From the NCBI GenBank assembly GCA_945907045.1, contig CAMDSH010000005.1, positions 1-64,000 on the forward strand: DNA of 64,000 bases, given 5' to 3'. Every line of letters starts with the position of its first letter. Position 1 is the first letter of the stretch. The notes beneath the pieces were generated by a model. It was not told the DNA's origin and ran no database searches. It saw only the letters and a program-made list of their open reading frames with translations. Source of the DNA: Rhizobium sp. Q54 (GTDB lineage: Bacteria; Pseudomonadota; Alphaproteobacteria; Rhizobiales; Xanthobacteraceae). This document shows, piece by piece, positions 1-8,110 of this stretch. The position numbers and the translations under genes are program-made.

Positions 1-24
1 AAGAGAAAAAGTGACGCTCATTCC

Positions 25-60
25 CCGGCCGCCGTGCATCCCACGGCGGCCGGTTTCTTT
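25..60 (+). terminator. Rho-independent terminator of a gene left of the window
   Basis: A perfect 12-bp stem (25-36 with 42-53) closes a 5-nt loop and is followed by TTTCTTT on the + strand. It should end a transcript that enters from before base 1. No coding region is visible in bases 1-24. Confidence 0.75.
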
Positions 61-70
61 AAGGCAGACG

Positions 71-106
71 GCACAAACAAAACGGGCGGCCCCAAGGGGC
101 CGCCCG
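71..106 (-). terminator. Rho-independent terminator of the ornithine decarboxylase gene
   Basis: An 11-bp perfect stem (83-93 with 96-106, 2-nt AA spacer) is followed on the minus strand by TTTTGTTTG. It lies 24 bases past the stop codon of the decarboxylase gene at 130, so it is the likely end of that transcript. Confidence 0.75.
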
Positions 107-129
107 CTGCATTTGATCTGCGTTCTAGG

Positions 130-1260
130 TCAGATGACGTAGGATTTCAGCGGCGGCATGCCGTTGAAGCCGACCGAGGAGTAGGTCGACGTATAGGCTC
201 CGGCCGCCTCGATCAGCACCTTGTCGCCGATCGCGAGCGATACGGGGAGCGGGTACGGGTTCTTTTCGTACAGCACGTCCACCGAATCGCAGGTCGGACC
301 CGCGATGATGCAAGGCGCCTTCTCCGCGTTGTCTTTCGTCGTGCGGATCGGGTAGCGAATCGACTCGCCAATGGTCTCGGCCAGTCCATGGAACTTGCCG
401 ATGTCGAGGTAGACCCAGCGGGTCTCGTCCTCGGGCGAGCGCTTTGCGATCAGCACCACTTCCGCCTCGATCGCACCGGCATTGCCGACAAGACCGCGGC
501 CCGGCTCGATGATCGTTTCCGGGATGCGGTTGCCGAAATGACGGCGGAGCGAACGGAAGATCGCCTTGCCATAGGACTCCAGCTTCGGCGTCTTGCGCAG
601 GTAGCGCGCCGGGAAGCCGCCGCCGAGATTGACCATGGCGAGCGAAATCCCGCGCTCGGCGCAGGAGCGGAAGATAGCCGCCGCCGACGCCAGCGCACGG
701 TCCCACGCTTCCACGTTGTGCTGCTGAGAGCCGACGTGGAACGAGATGCCGTGAGCGACAAGCCCGCGTTTATGCGCCAATTCGAGGAAATCGACGGCGA
801 ATTCGGGTTCGCAGCCGAATTTGCGCGACAACGGCCATTCCGAGCCGGTGCCGTCGCAATGGATGCGGCAGATCACCCGCGCGCCGGGGGCGGCACGGGC
901 AACCTTTTCGACCTCTGCTTCGCAGTCGACGGCGAACATGGTGACGCCGAGCTTGAAGGCCGTTGCGATATCGACCTCCTTCTTGACGGTGTTGCCATAG
1001 GAGATGCGGTCAGCCGTGCAGCCGGCCGCCAGCACATCGCGCGTCTCGCCGATCGAGGCGACGTCGAAGTTGGCGCCGAGCTTGGTCAACAGCTGAAGGA
1101 TTTCAGCTTGCGGGTTCGCCTTCACTGCATAGAACACCTTGGTGTCCGGCAGCGCCTTGGCAAAGCCCAGATAGTTGTCGCGAACCACGTCGAGGTCGAG
1201 CACCAAGCAGGGCCCTTCCTCTTTACGGTTCTTAAGAAATTCACGAATTCGGTCGGACAT
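130..1260 (-). CDS. Ornithine (lysine/ornithine) decarboxylase, PLP-dependent fold III
   Basis: This 376-residue protein belongs to the alanine-racemase-fold (type III) decarboxylases and should convert ornithine (possibly lysine) to putrescine (cadaverine) in the cytosol, feeding polyamine synthesis. Visible hallmarks are the PLP lysine in FYAVKANP (Lys47), HVGSQ (175-179), the phosphate-binding GGG (213-215), EPGRGLVG (252-259) and the active-site cysteine in GPTCDSVD (Cys324). The ATG at 1260 is preferred because GAGGGG sits 7 nt upstream and the family starts here. An in-frame extension to 1422 exists, but it lies in the structured leader and looks non-coding. Length fits the family. The gene is monocistronic, with a terminator at 71-106. 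Substrate choice between ornithine and lysine cannot be settled from motifs alone. Confidence 0.9.
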   Translation of the reverse strand: MSDRIREFLKNRKEEGPCLVLDLDVVRDNYLGFAKALPDTKVFYAVKANPQAEILQLLTKLGANFDVASIGETRDVLAAGCTADRISYGNTVKKEVDIATAFKLGVTMFAVDCEAEVEKVARAAPGARVICRIHCDGTGSEWPLSRKFGCEPEFAVDFLELAHKRGLVAHGISFHVGSQQHNVEAWDRALASAAAIFRSCAERGISLAMVNLGGGFPARYLRKTPKLESYGKAIFRSLRRHFGNRIPETIIEPGRGLVGNAGAIEAEVVLIAKRSPEDETRWVYLDIGKFHGLAETIGESIRYPIRTTKDNAEKAPCIIAGPTCDSVDVLYEKNPYPLPVSLAIGDKVLIEAAGAYTSTYSSVGFNGMPPLKSYVI

Positions 1261-1647
1261 CGACAGATTCCCCTCAAAGCGTGGCGGCAGTGCCGCCTTG
1301 TGAAGCAATGAGCGAGGCCAGCCGGGTTGGCGGAACTGCGCCGGGACCCGAATGAACTCACTCGATGGCTGCTTTGGTCTGGATTGGGGAAGCCCCGCAC
1401 CGCGCCTCGGCAAGAAGGACAAGCCTTTTCAGCGATCCGGCATTAGCGCCGGCTTCCAAAAAAGCCCGTTCCGTCGTTGCTTTAAGCCGCGTCCCCCGTT
1501 GAGCGCGGGGTGCGCCGGTTTCGCCTCCGGCTGCCGGTTGCATGAGCAAGAAAGTGAGACCACTTTCTTAGGCGGCTGTCCGGCCTCTTGTCCGGATGCC
1601 CACCAACCGACACACGGCCACAGGCACGTGCGAAATTGGGCAATTTG
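1261..1647 (-). promoter_or_regulatory. Structured 5' leader of the decarboxylase gene, candidate speF RNA element
   Basis: About 480 bases separate the decarboxylase from the next gene. The minus-strand transcript would fold into several hairpins: a perfect 9-bp stem (1548-1556 with 1561-1569), a 5-bp stem (1579-1583 with 1592-1596) and a 5-bp stem (1494-1498 with 1506-1510), plus a U-rich run near 1460. Alphaproteobacterial ornithine decarboxylase genes are known to carry the conserved speF leader motif, which is why I propose it here. I cannot align it to the Rfam model by eye. An open frame at 1358-1549 inside the leader could be a leader peptide, but it has no convincing ribosome binding site. 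Confidence 0.45.
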
Positions 1648-1676
1648 CAAATAGGGTATTTATTCTAGCTACGCAA
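1648..1676 (-). promoter_or_regulatory. Candidate sigma-70 promoter for the ornithine decarboxylase
   Basis: On the minus strand TTGCGT (1671-1676) and TATTTG (1648-1653) are spaced by 17 bases, and the stretch is clearly more A/T-rich than its surroundings. This would start transcription near 1640 and give a leader of about 380 nt. The -10 match is weak. Confidence 0.3.
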
Positions 1677-1749
1677 GAGATTTTGTTTTCTCAACGCACA
1701 AGATTTCTTAACTTTCGTTTTCCGTGCTCGCTCTCTCGCGGCGCGCCGC

Positions 1750-1995
1750 TCACTCGGCGGTGACGAGCGGCTCGACTCGATTGGCGCCGCGCACGAACGA
1801 CACCATCACCCACATGCCGCAGCCGAAGAAGACGGCGTCGAGGATGTAGCCGGTGATCTGATCGAGGCCGAACAGCGTCGTGAGCGCCCAGCTGCCGGCG
1901 AAGGCCGCGCCGAACACCTCGGCGCCGATCAAAATGGCCGCGCTGACGACGGTCAGCGCGTTGAGCCAGTGAATGCGGCGGCCTGGGGCGGACAT
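1750..1995 (-). CDS. Small two-helix membrane protein, function unknown
   Basis: An 81-residue protein with two hydrophobic segments (about residues 10-33 and 45-67) separated by a short polar turn, consistent with a small inner-membrane hairpin protein. Glycines and alanines dominate both helices. The ATG at 1995 is preceded by AGGAAAG at a workable distance. I do not recognise a family or catalytic motif. It is divergent from the peptidase gene starting near 2113, with about 117 bases between them. Confidence 0.6.
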   Translation of the reverse strand: MSAPGRRIHWLNALTVVSAAILIGAEVFGAAFAGSWALTTLFGLDQITGYILDAVFFGCGMWVMVSFVRGANRVEPLVTAE

Positions 1996-2112
1996 GACGT
2001 TAACTTTCCTGGCTTGCGGTTGCGGGTCTTGGCGGGCTAACCCACCTTATTGACGGCAATTTCCCTGAAACTTGTCCGGCGATCAAGGCAAAAGGCGGGC
2101 GCGAAGACAGCG

Positions 2113-4191
2113 ATGCAGACCGGCTCCTCATTAACCGACAAGGCAGATACAGCTCCGCTCGCCGCCGCCTGGACCGGCGCCTTCGGCCTGCCGCCGTTCG
2201 AGGCGGCCAAGGCCGAGCACTTTCTCCCGGCGTTCGAGCGCGCGCTTCAAGCCCACCGGGCCGAGATTGCCGCCATCGCGGGAAATCCAGCTGAGCCCGA
2301 TTTTACCAATACGATTGAGGCGCTGGAGCGCAGCGGGACGGAACTCACCCGCGTCGGCAATCTCTTCTTTGTGCTGGCGGGGGCCGACACGAGCGACGCC
2401 TTGCAGGGCGTGGAGCGCGATATTTCGCCGCTGCTGGCCCGCCACGACAGCGAGATCCATCTCAACGAGGGACTGTTCCGCCGAATCGAGGCGGTCTGGC
2501 GCGCGCGCGAATCACTTGGCCTCAGCAGCGAACAGCGGCGCGTGCTGGACCGCTACCATACTCAATTCGTACGCGCGGGCGCCAGGCTGGAGCCTGCGAA
2601 GAAGCTACGTCTGGCGGAAATCGGCGAGCGGCTGGCCAGCCTCGGCACTTCGTTCGGGCAGAACGTGCTCGCCGACGAAAAAGACTACGCGCTGGTGCTC
2701 GAAGAAGGCGATCTCGCCGGACTGCCCGGCTTTGTGCTCGGCGCCGCCCGCGGTGCTGCGGACGAGCGCGGCCTGAAGGGCAAGCACGTCATCACGTTGC
2801 TGCGTTCCTCCATCGAGCCGTTTTTGCAATTTTCCGCCCGGCGCGATCTGCGCGAGAAGGCGCACCACGCCTGGATCATGCGCGGGCAGAACGGTGGGCT
2901 AAGCGACAACCGCGCCATCGTCGCCGAAATGGTGGCGCTGCGCGCCGAGCGCGCCAAACTCATGGGCTATGCGACCTTCGCCGACTTCCGTCTCGACGAC
3001 CAGATGGCGAAAACGCCGCAGGCCGCGCGCGGACTGCTCGATGAGGTGTGGACGCGGGCGCGGGCGCGGGCGGAGCGCGAGCGCGACGAGTTGCAGGCGA
3101 TAATCCGCGAGGAGGGCGGCAATTTTGCGCTCGCACCCTGGGACTGGCGTTACTACAGCGAGAAGCTGCGCAAGGCGCGTTTCGATCTGGATGAAGCGGA
3201 GATCAAGCCGTACTTCCAGCTTGAGCGCATGATCGAGGCCTCGTTCGAGACCGCGCGGCGGCTGTTCGGCCTCTCGTTCACGCCGGCGAACGTGCCGCTC
3301 TATCACCCCGACGCGCGCGCCTTCGAGGTGAAGGACGCCTCCGGGCGCCACATCGGGTTGTTCATCGGCGATTACTTCGCGCGCTCTTCCAAGTACAGCG
3401 GCGCCTGGATGACCTCGCTGCGCAGCCAGGAAAATCTCACCGGGAATGTGCGCCCCGTCATCCTGAACATCTGCAATTTTTCCAAGCCGGAGGCGGGCGA
3501 GCCCGCGCTGCTGTCGTTTGAGGACGCGCGCACGCTGTTCCACGAATTCGGCCACGCGCTGCACGGGCTTTTGTCGGACGTGACGTATCCCCTGCTCGCG
3601 GGCACCGGCGTTTCCAGCGACTTCGTCGAGCTGCCCTCTCAGCTTTACGAGCACTGGCTGGAAGTGCCGGAGATTTTGCAAAAATACGCGCGCCACTGCC
3701 GCACCAATGAGCCGATGCCGCAGGCGATGGCCGAGCGGCTGCGGGCGGCGCGCAACTTCAACCAGGGCTGCACGACGGTGGAATATCTCTCCTCGGCCTT
3801 CGTCGATCTCGATCTGCATGCGCTCAGCAAAGCATCCTCGCTCGATGTCATCGCATTCGAGCGCAAAAGCCTTGAGCGCATCAGCATGCCGGAGGAAATC
3901 GTCATGCGGCACCGCACGCCGCATTTCCAGCATTTGTTCTCCAGCGACGGCTACGCGGCGGGTTATTACTCTTATCTGTGGTCGGAAGTGCTCGACGCCG
4001 ACGCCTTCAATGCGTTTGAGGAATCGGGCGACGCCTTCGACCCCGCCACCGCCAAGCGCCTGCGCGACTTTATCTACAGCGCCGGAAACCTGCGCGATCC
4101 GGTGGAAGCCTACAAGGCGTTTCGCGGACGGCTCCCCTCGGTTGAGCCGTTGCTGAAAAAACGCGGCCTCGACGATGCGGCGGCGGCATAA
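2113..4191 (+). CDS. dcp: M3-family zinc metallopeptidase, peptidyl-dipeptidase Dcp / oligopeptidase A type
   Basis: A 692-residue cytosolic thimet-type oligopeptidase. The zinc site HEFGHALHG is at residues 477-485 (His477, Glu478, His481), and a downstream glutamate in the SDFVELPSQL stretch would complete the site. The sequence around NICNFSKPEAGEPALLSFED resembles Dcp more than OpdA, so removal of C-terminal dipeptides or cleavage of short oligopeptides is expected. No signal peptide is visible. An alternative TTG start at 2050 would add 21 basic residues; ATG 2113 is preferred from alignment with the family N-terminus. The stop codon abuts the ATG of the next gene, so the two are co-translated. 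It opens a nine-gene run to 12444. Confidence 0.88.
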   Translation: MQTGSSLTDKADTAPLAAAWTGAFGLPPFEAAKAEHFLPAFERALQAHRAEIAAIAGNPAEPDFTNTIEALERSGTELTRVGNLFFVLAGADTSDALQGVERDISPLLARHDSEIHLNEGLFRRIEAVWRARESLGLSSEQRRVLDRYHTQFVRAGARLEPAKKLRLAEIGERLASLGTSFGQNVLADEKDYALVLEEGDLAGLPGFVLGAARGAADERGLKGKHVITLLRSSIEPFLQFSARRDLREKAHHAWIMRGQNGGLSDNRAIVAEMVALRAERAKLMGYATFADFRLDDQMAKTPQAARGLLDEVWTRARARAERERDELQAIIREEGGNFALAPWDWRYYSEKLRKARFDLDEAEIKPYFQLERMIEASFETARRLFGLSFTPANVPLYHPDARAFEVKDASGRHIGLFIGDYFARSSKYSGAWMTSLRSQENLTGNVRPVILNICNFSKPEAGEPALLSFEDARTLFHEFGHALHGLLSDVTYPLLAGTGVSSDFVELPSQLYEHWLEVPEILQKYARHCRTNEPMPQAMAERLRAARNFNQGCTTVEYLSSAFVDLDLHALSKASSLDVIAFERKSLERISMPEEIVMRHRTPHFQHLFSSDGYAAGYYSYLWSEVLDADAFNAFEESGDAFDPATAKRLRDFIYSAGNLRDPVEAYKAFRGRLPSVEPLLKKRGLDDAAAA

Positions 4192-5805
4192 ATGAATCTG
4201 CACACCGCCGGACATCGCAAGGGCGTCGTCTGCGCGCCGCACGCCGTCACGGTGGAGGATGGCCGGCACATTCTCGCCGAGGGCGGCAACGCGATCGAAG
4301 CGATGATCGCGATGGCCGCGAGCATCGCCGCCGTCTACCCGCACATGAACCACATCGGCGGCGACGGCTTCTGGCTGATCCGCGAGCCTTCGGGCCGCGT
4401 GCGCGCGTTGATGGGCGCAGGGCCTGCCGGATCGAAGGCGACGGTTCGGCTTTATCGCGACGATCACGGACTTGACGCAATCCCGCCGCGCGGGCCGCTT
4501 GCCGCGCTCACGGTGCCGGGCGCCATCGGCGCGTGGATGCTGGCGCTGGAAGCGGCGAAGGCGCAAGTCGGCAAAGGGATTGGCGGAAAGATGCCGCTCG
4601 AAGAATTGCTCGACCCCGCCATCCGTCATGCGCGCGCGGGATATAAAGTCACGCGCAGTCAGGCGCAATTGACGGTGGAGAAATACGCCGAGTGTGAAAC
4701 CGCGCCCGGCTGGATGACGGCGTTTCTGATCGATGGCAAGCCGCCGGAAGTTGGCGCAACGATAAAACAAACCGCGCTGGCGGCAACGCTTGAACAATTG
4801 GCGCAAGCCGGTCTCGACGATTTTTATCGCGGCGATGTCGGGCGCGAGATTGCCGCCGATCTTGAACGTATAGGGAGCCCCGTCACGCGCGACGATCTTG
4901 CGCGTTACAGCGCCGTGGTCACCGAGCCGCTGAGCGTGAAGCTGAACGTGGGCACCGCGTACAACACGCCGCCGCCGACGCAAGGTCTCGCATCGCTCAT
5001 CATCCTCGCGCTGTTCGAGCGGCTGCGCGTTAGCCAAGGCGAGAGCTTCGCGCACATCCACGGCCTCGTCGAAGCCACCAAGCGCGCCTTCCGCGTGCGC
5101 GACCGCGTCGTCACCGATCCGGACAAGATCACGATCGATCTCAATCAGTTTCTCGCGCCCGCGTTTCTCGATGCCGACGCGGCAAAAATTGACGTCGCCA
5201 AAGCCGCGCCATGGCCCGCGCCTTCGGGCAAAGGCGACACCATCTGGATGGGCGCGGCGGATTCCTCCGGCCTCGTCGTCTCATATATCCAGTCGCTGTA
5301 TTGGGAGTTCGGCTCCGGCTGCGTGCTGCCCGCAACCGGCGTGCTGATGCAAAATCGCGGCTCAAGCTTCTCGCTCGAACCTAATGCAGTGAACCCGCTC
5401 ATCCCCGGCCGCCGCCCGTTCCACACGCTTAATCCCGCCATCGCATCGCTGAAAGATGGCCGCGTCATTGCGTATGGGACAATGGGCGGCGATGGCCAGC
5501 CGCAAAGCCAGGCCGCCGTGTTCACGCGCCACGTGCTTTTCGGCCAGCCGCTGGAGCAGGCGCTGGATGCGCCGCGCTGGCTGCTCGGGCGCACCTGGGG
5601 CTCGACGCATACAAATTTGCGGATGGAATCCCGCTTCGATGGCGGTCTGATCGACCGCATGATGTCAGCCGGGCATGACATCGACGTGCTGAGCGATGCT
5701 TATTCCGACACCATGGGCCACGCCGGCGCGGTGGTGCTGCACCCCAACGGCTCGCTGGAAGGCGGCCACGACCCGCGCGCCGACGGCGGCGCCGCGGGGG
5801 TGTGA
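4192..5805 (+). CDS. Gamma-glutamyltransferase-family protein
   Basis: This 537-residue Ntn-hydrolase of the gamma-glutamyltranspeptidase family starts directly after the stop codon of the peptidase. The typical N-terminal block with GGDGFWL, the VPGAIGAW block, and PPPTQGLAS are present. The self-cleavage and nucleophile threonine is probably Thr350 in KGDTIWMGAAD, splitting the chain into large and small subunits. Unlike classical periplasmic Ggt it has no signal peptide, so it probably acts in the cytosol on gamma-glutamyl compounds or related amides (cephalosporin-acylase-like members exist). Pairing with a peptidase suggests peptide or glutathione-conjugate breakdown; the substrate is not deducible. 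Confidence 0.82.
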   Translation: MNLHTAGHRKGVVCAPHAVTVEDGRHILAEGGNAIEAMIAMAASIAAVYPHMNHIGGDGFWLIREPSGRVRALMGAGPAGSKATVRLYRDDHGLDAIPPRGPLAALTVPGAIGAWMLALEAAKAQVGKGIGGKMPLEELLDPAIRHARAGYKVTRSQAQLTVEKYAECETAPGWMTAFLIDGKPPEVGATIKQTALAATLEQLAQAGLDDFYRGDVGREIAADLERIGSPVTRDDLARYSAVVTEPLSVKLNVGTAYNTPPPTQGLASLIILALFERLRVSQGESFAHIHGLVEATKRAFRVRDRVVTDPDKITIDLNQFLAPAFLDADAAKIDVAKAAPWPAPSGKGDTIWMGAADSSGLVVSYIQSLYWEFGSGCVLPATGVLMQNRGSSFSLEPNAVNPLIPGRRPFHTLNPAIASLKDGRVIAYGTMGGDGQPQSQAAVFTRHVLFGQPLEQALDAPRWLLGRTWGSTHTNLRMESRFDGGLIDRMMSAGHDIDVLSDAYSDTMGHAGAVVLHPNGSLEGGHDPRADGGAAGV

Positions 5806-5832
5806 CGCCCCCAATCCGCCGCAGTCCGTGCT

Positions 5833-6489
5833 ATGATTCCTGACACCATGACAGCCCTGAAACGCATCGCTCTCGTTGTATTCGCAAGCCTCGCGCTGAC
5901 CGCGCCGGTGCTGGCGCATCCGCACGTCTGGGTGACGATCAAGAGCGAACTGGTTTACGCGCCCGACGGCACGGTGACCGGCGTGCATCACGCCTGGACC
6001 TTCGACGACATGTTCTCGACCTTCGCGACGCAAGGGCTGGCGCAGAAAACCAAGGGCCAGTTCACCCGCGAGGAACTGGCGCCGCTCGCCGAGGTCAATG
6101 TCTCGTCGCTGAAGGAATACGACTATTTCACTTACGCCACGGCGGACGGGAAGAAGACCGCCTTCGTCGATCCGAAGGATTACTGGCTCGACTTCGCCAA
6201 CTCGACGCTCACGCTGCATTTCATGTTGCCGTTCGTTGCGCCGGTGAAAGCGCAGGCGCTCAACCTCGAAATCTACGACACCACTTATTTCATCGACTTC
6301 ACGCTCGCCGAAAAGGAGCCGGTGTCGCTGAAGGGCGCGCCCGCCGGGTGCAAGCTTAGCTTCGCGCGGCCGCAGGAAATGAGCTTCGCGCAGGGCAAGA
6401 AGCTGAGCGAGGAAGCGTTCAACGATCCGGCGATCGCGAATAACTGGGGCTCGAACTTCGCCAACAAGATTTCGGTGAAATGTCCTTGA
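5833..6489 (+). CDS. DUF1007 family exported protein
   Basis: A 218-residue protein with a Sec signal peptide (hydrophobic core about residues 10-27, cleavage after ALA/VLA just before HPHVWV). The mature N-terminus HPHVWV is the hallmark of DUF1007 proteins, which lie next to NicO-type nickel/cobalt exporters in many proteobacteria. That is also the case here: the next gene begins 56 bases on. Its role may be metal binding or assistance to the exporter in the periplasm; this is inferred from context. ATG 5848 is an alternative start that gives a more usual short n-region (MTALKR). Neither start has a clear Shine-Dalgarno sequence. Confidence 0.85.
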   Translation: MIPDTMTALKRIALVVFASLALTAPVLAHPHVWVTIKSELVYAPDGTVTGVHHAWTFDDMFSTFATQGLAQKTKGQFTREELAPLAEVNVSSLKEYDYFTYATADGKKTAFVDPKDYWLDFANSTLTLHFMLPFVAPVKAQALNLEIYDTTYFIDFTLAEKEPVSLKGAPAGCKLSFARPQEMSFAQGKKLSEEAFNDPAIANNWGSNFANKISVKCP

Positions 6490-6545
6490 GATGACGGCGT
6501 GAGAAATCGCCGGGGGGCGGCGCTGCTGTGCGAAAGAGTTGTGGC

Positions 6546-7580
6546 ATGACGTCGTCCGCCGTTGCGCGCTGGGTCAATTTTTTCCTCATCCTTATGGCTG
6601 TGTTGATTGCCGCCGGCGCGCTCGACGCCTCGCTGGCGCAATTCGGCGTGCCGCGCCCGGCGCCACCGCCTGAGGCGGGCGGTTTCACCGGCTGGATTTT
6701 GGAAAAGCAGGCGGAGTTCTACCGCGCGATGTCCGGCACCATCCGCGCCGCCAAAACCGACGGCAGCGCGGCGTTCACATTGCTCGGCATCTCGTTTCTC
6801 TACGGAATTTTCCACGCCGCCGGGCCGGGCCACGGCAAGGCGGTGATCTCGTCTTACATGGTTGCCAACGACGAAACCTGGCGGCGCGGCATCGTGCTCT
6901 CGTTCGCTTCGGCGCTGTTGCAGGCATTCACCGCCATTCTCATCGTCGGCATCGCCGCGGCGCTGCTCGGCGCCACCGCCAAGATGATGGGCGACGCGGT
7001 GCGCGTCATCGAGATTGTCAGTTACTCGCTGATCGCGCTCGTTGGCGCGCGATTGTTGTGGGTGAAGGGACGCGCGTTTGTTTCTGCGTGGCGCGGCAAG
7101 CCTGCCGCGCAGCAGCACGATCATCATGACCACGGCCATCATCACGGTCACGATCACCATGGGCATCACCACCACGGCGAAGAGGATGCTTCCGCCTGGA
7201 GCCACGCGCATGGGCCGGAGCCGCAGGAACTTGCCGGTCCCGGCGGATGGAAACGCGGACTTTCCGCCATCGTCGCCGTTGGTTTGCGCCCGTGTTCGGG
7301 CGCGATCCTCGTGCTGGTGTTCGCGCTGGCGCAGGGAATTTTCTGGACTGGCGTCGGCGCGACATTGGTTATGGGTCTCGGCACTGCCATCACGGTCGCC
7401 GCCATCGCCACGCTTGCGGTCGGCGCGCGCGGACTCGCGGCGCGTTTTGCGAAAGCGAAACCGGGCGCCGGAATATTGGCGCTGCGCGGGTTAGAGGCTG
7501 CCGCGGCGGCAGTAGTCATGGCGTTCGGCCTGCTGTTGCTGACGGGTTATCTCGCCAGCGAAAGGCTGATGGGATTTTAA
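6546..7580 (+). CDS. NicO/RcnA-type nickel/cobalt efflux permease
   Basis: A 344-residue inner-membrane transporter of the NiCoT/NicO group. The signature HAAGPGHGK lies at residues 90-98, and the second signature GLRPCSGA around residue 246. Between transmembrane blocks is a histidine/aspartate-rich loop (about residues 190-215), typical of RcnA-like exporters and likely to bind divalent metal. About six transmembrane segments can be drawn. A GTG at 6528 is an alternative start. Its DUF1007 partner precedes it. Nothing nearby points to nickel enzymes, so efflux or detoxification is more likely than uptake. The stop overlaps the ATG of dctQ (TAATG). Confidence 0.85.
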   Translation: MTSSAVARWVNFFLILMAVLIAAGALDASLAQFGVPRPAPPPEAGGFTGWILEKQAEFYRAMSGTIRAAKTDGSAAFTLLGISFLYGIFHAAGPGHGKAVISSYMVANDETWRRGIVLSFASALLQAFTAILIVGIAAALLGATAKMMGDAVRVIEIVSYSLIALVGARLLWVKGRAFVSAWRGKPAAQQHDHHDHGHHHGHDHHGHHHHGEEDASAWSHAHGPEPQELAGPGGWKRGLSAIVAVGLRPCSGAILVLVFALAQGIFWTGVGATLVMGLGTAITVAAIATLAVGARGLAARFAKAKPGAGILALRGLEAAAAAVVMAFGLLLLTGYLASERLMGF

Positions 7581-8110
7581 TGCCCGCGTCCTCGCCGCTG
7601 TTCGCCATCGCCGACCGCATCGACCGCATCACCGGCGCGGCCGGGCGCGCGGCGGCCTATCTCACCGTTGGCATCGTCGGTCTGCAATTTCTCGTCGTTC
7701 TGTTGCGCTATGCGTTCAGCACCGGCTCGATCTGGCTCTCCGAAACCATCGTCTATGCACACGCTTCGCTGCTGTTGCTGGCTGCGGCTTGGACGCTGCG
7801 CGAGGACGGTTTTGTGCGCGTCGACATCTTCTATGCCGAGGCGTCGGCGCGCATGAAAGCGCTGATCGATCTCGTCGGCGCACTGTTTTTGCTGATCCCG
7901 TTCGCCTGCGTGCTGTGGTGGCTGTCGTTTCCCTATGCCATGCGTTCGTGGGCGATTTTGGAGCGCTCGCACGAAACCAGCGGGCTGCCGTTGGTGTTTT
8001 TGCTCAAAACTCTGATCCCGGTGTTCGCGCTGCTGCTCGCACTACAGGGCGTCTCGCAGGCGATCCGCGCGGCTTATGTGCTGGCGCGAAACCGCGCCGG
8101 GAAACGCTGA
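7580..8110 (+). CDS. dctQ: TRAP transporter small membrane subunit (DctQ)
   Basis: A 176-residue protein with four predicted transmembrane segments, the LSETIVYAHA-type block after helix 1 and the REDGFVRVD motif typical of DctQ subunits of tripartite ATP-independent periplasmic transporters. It pairs with the DctM permease immediately downstream. Its ATG overlaps the stop codon of the Ni/Co exporter gene, and its own stop abuts the ATG of dctM, so translation is coupled. The substrate is unknown; TRAP systems move organic acids with sodium. Confidence 0.88.
   Translation: MPASSPLFAIADRIDRITGAAGRAAAYLTVGIVGLQFLVVLLRYAFSTGSIWLSETIVYAHASLLLLAAAWTLREDGFVRVDIFYAEASARMKALIDLVGALFLLIPFACVLWWLSFPYAMRSWAILERSHETSGLPLVFLLKTLIPVFALLLALQGVSQAIRAAYVLARNRAGKR

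Noticed and set aside
1358-1549. Short minus-strand frame (63 codons) in the decarboxylase leader as a gene or leader peptide
   Set aside because: No ribosome binding site is seen and composition fits random GC-rich sequence. It is kept only as a remark under the leader.
2899-5061. Long minus-strand open frame over the peptidase and GGT genes
   Set aside because: It is the antisense shadow of two well-recognised genes; its composition is Arg/Ala-rich and shows no family features. The same holds for the frames at 33418-34950 (-), 37088-39070 (+), 60139-62226 (+) and 15264-16847 (-).
7113-7185. Histidine codon-rich stretch (CAT/CAC repeats) taken as a microsatellite
   Set aside because: It is the metal-binding loop of the exporter and is in frame with both membrane halves.
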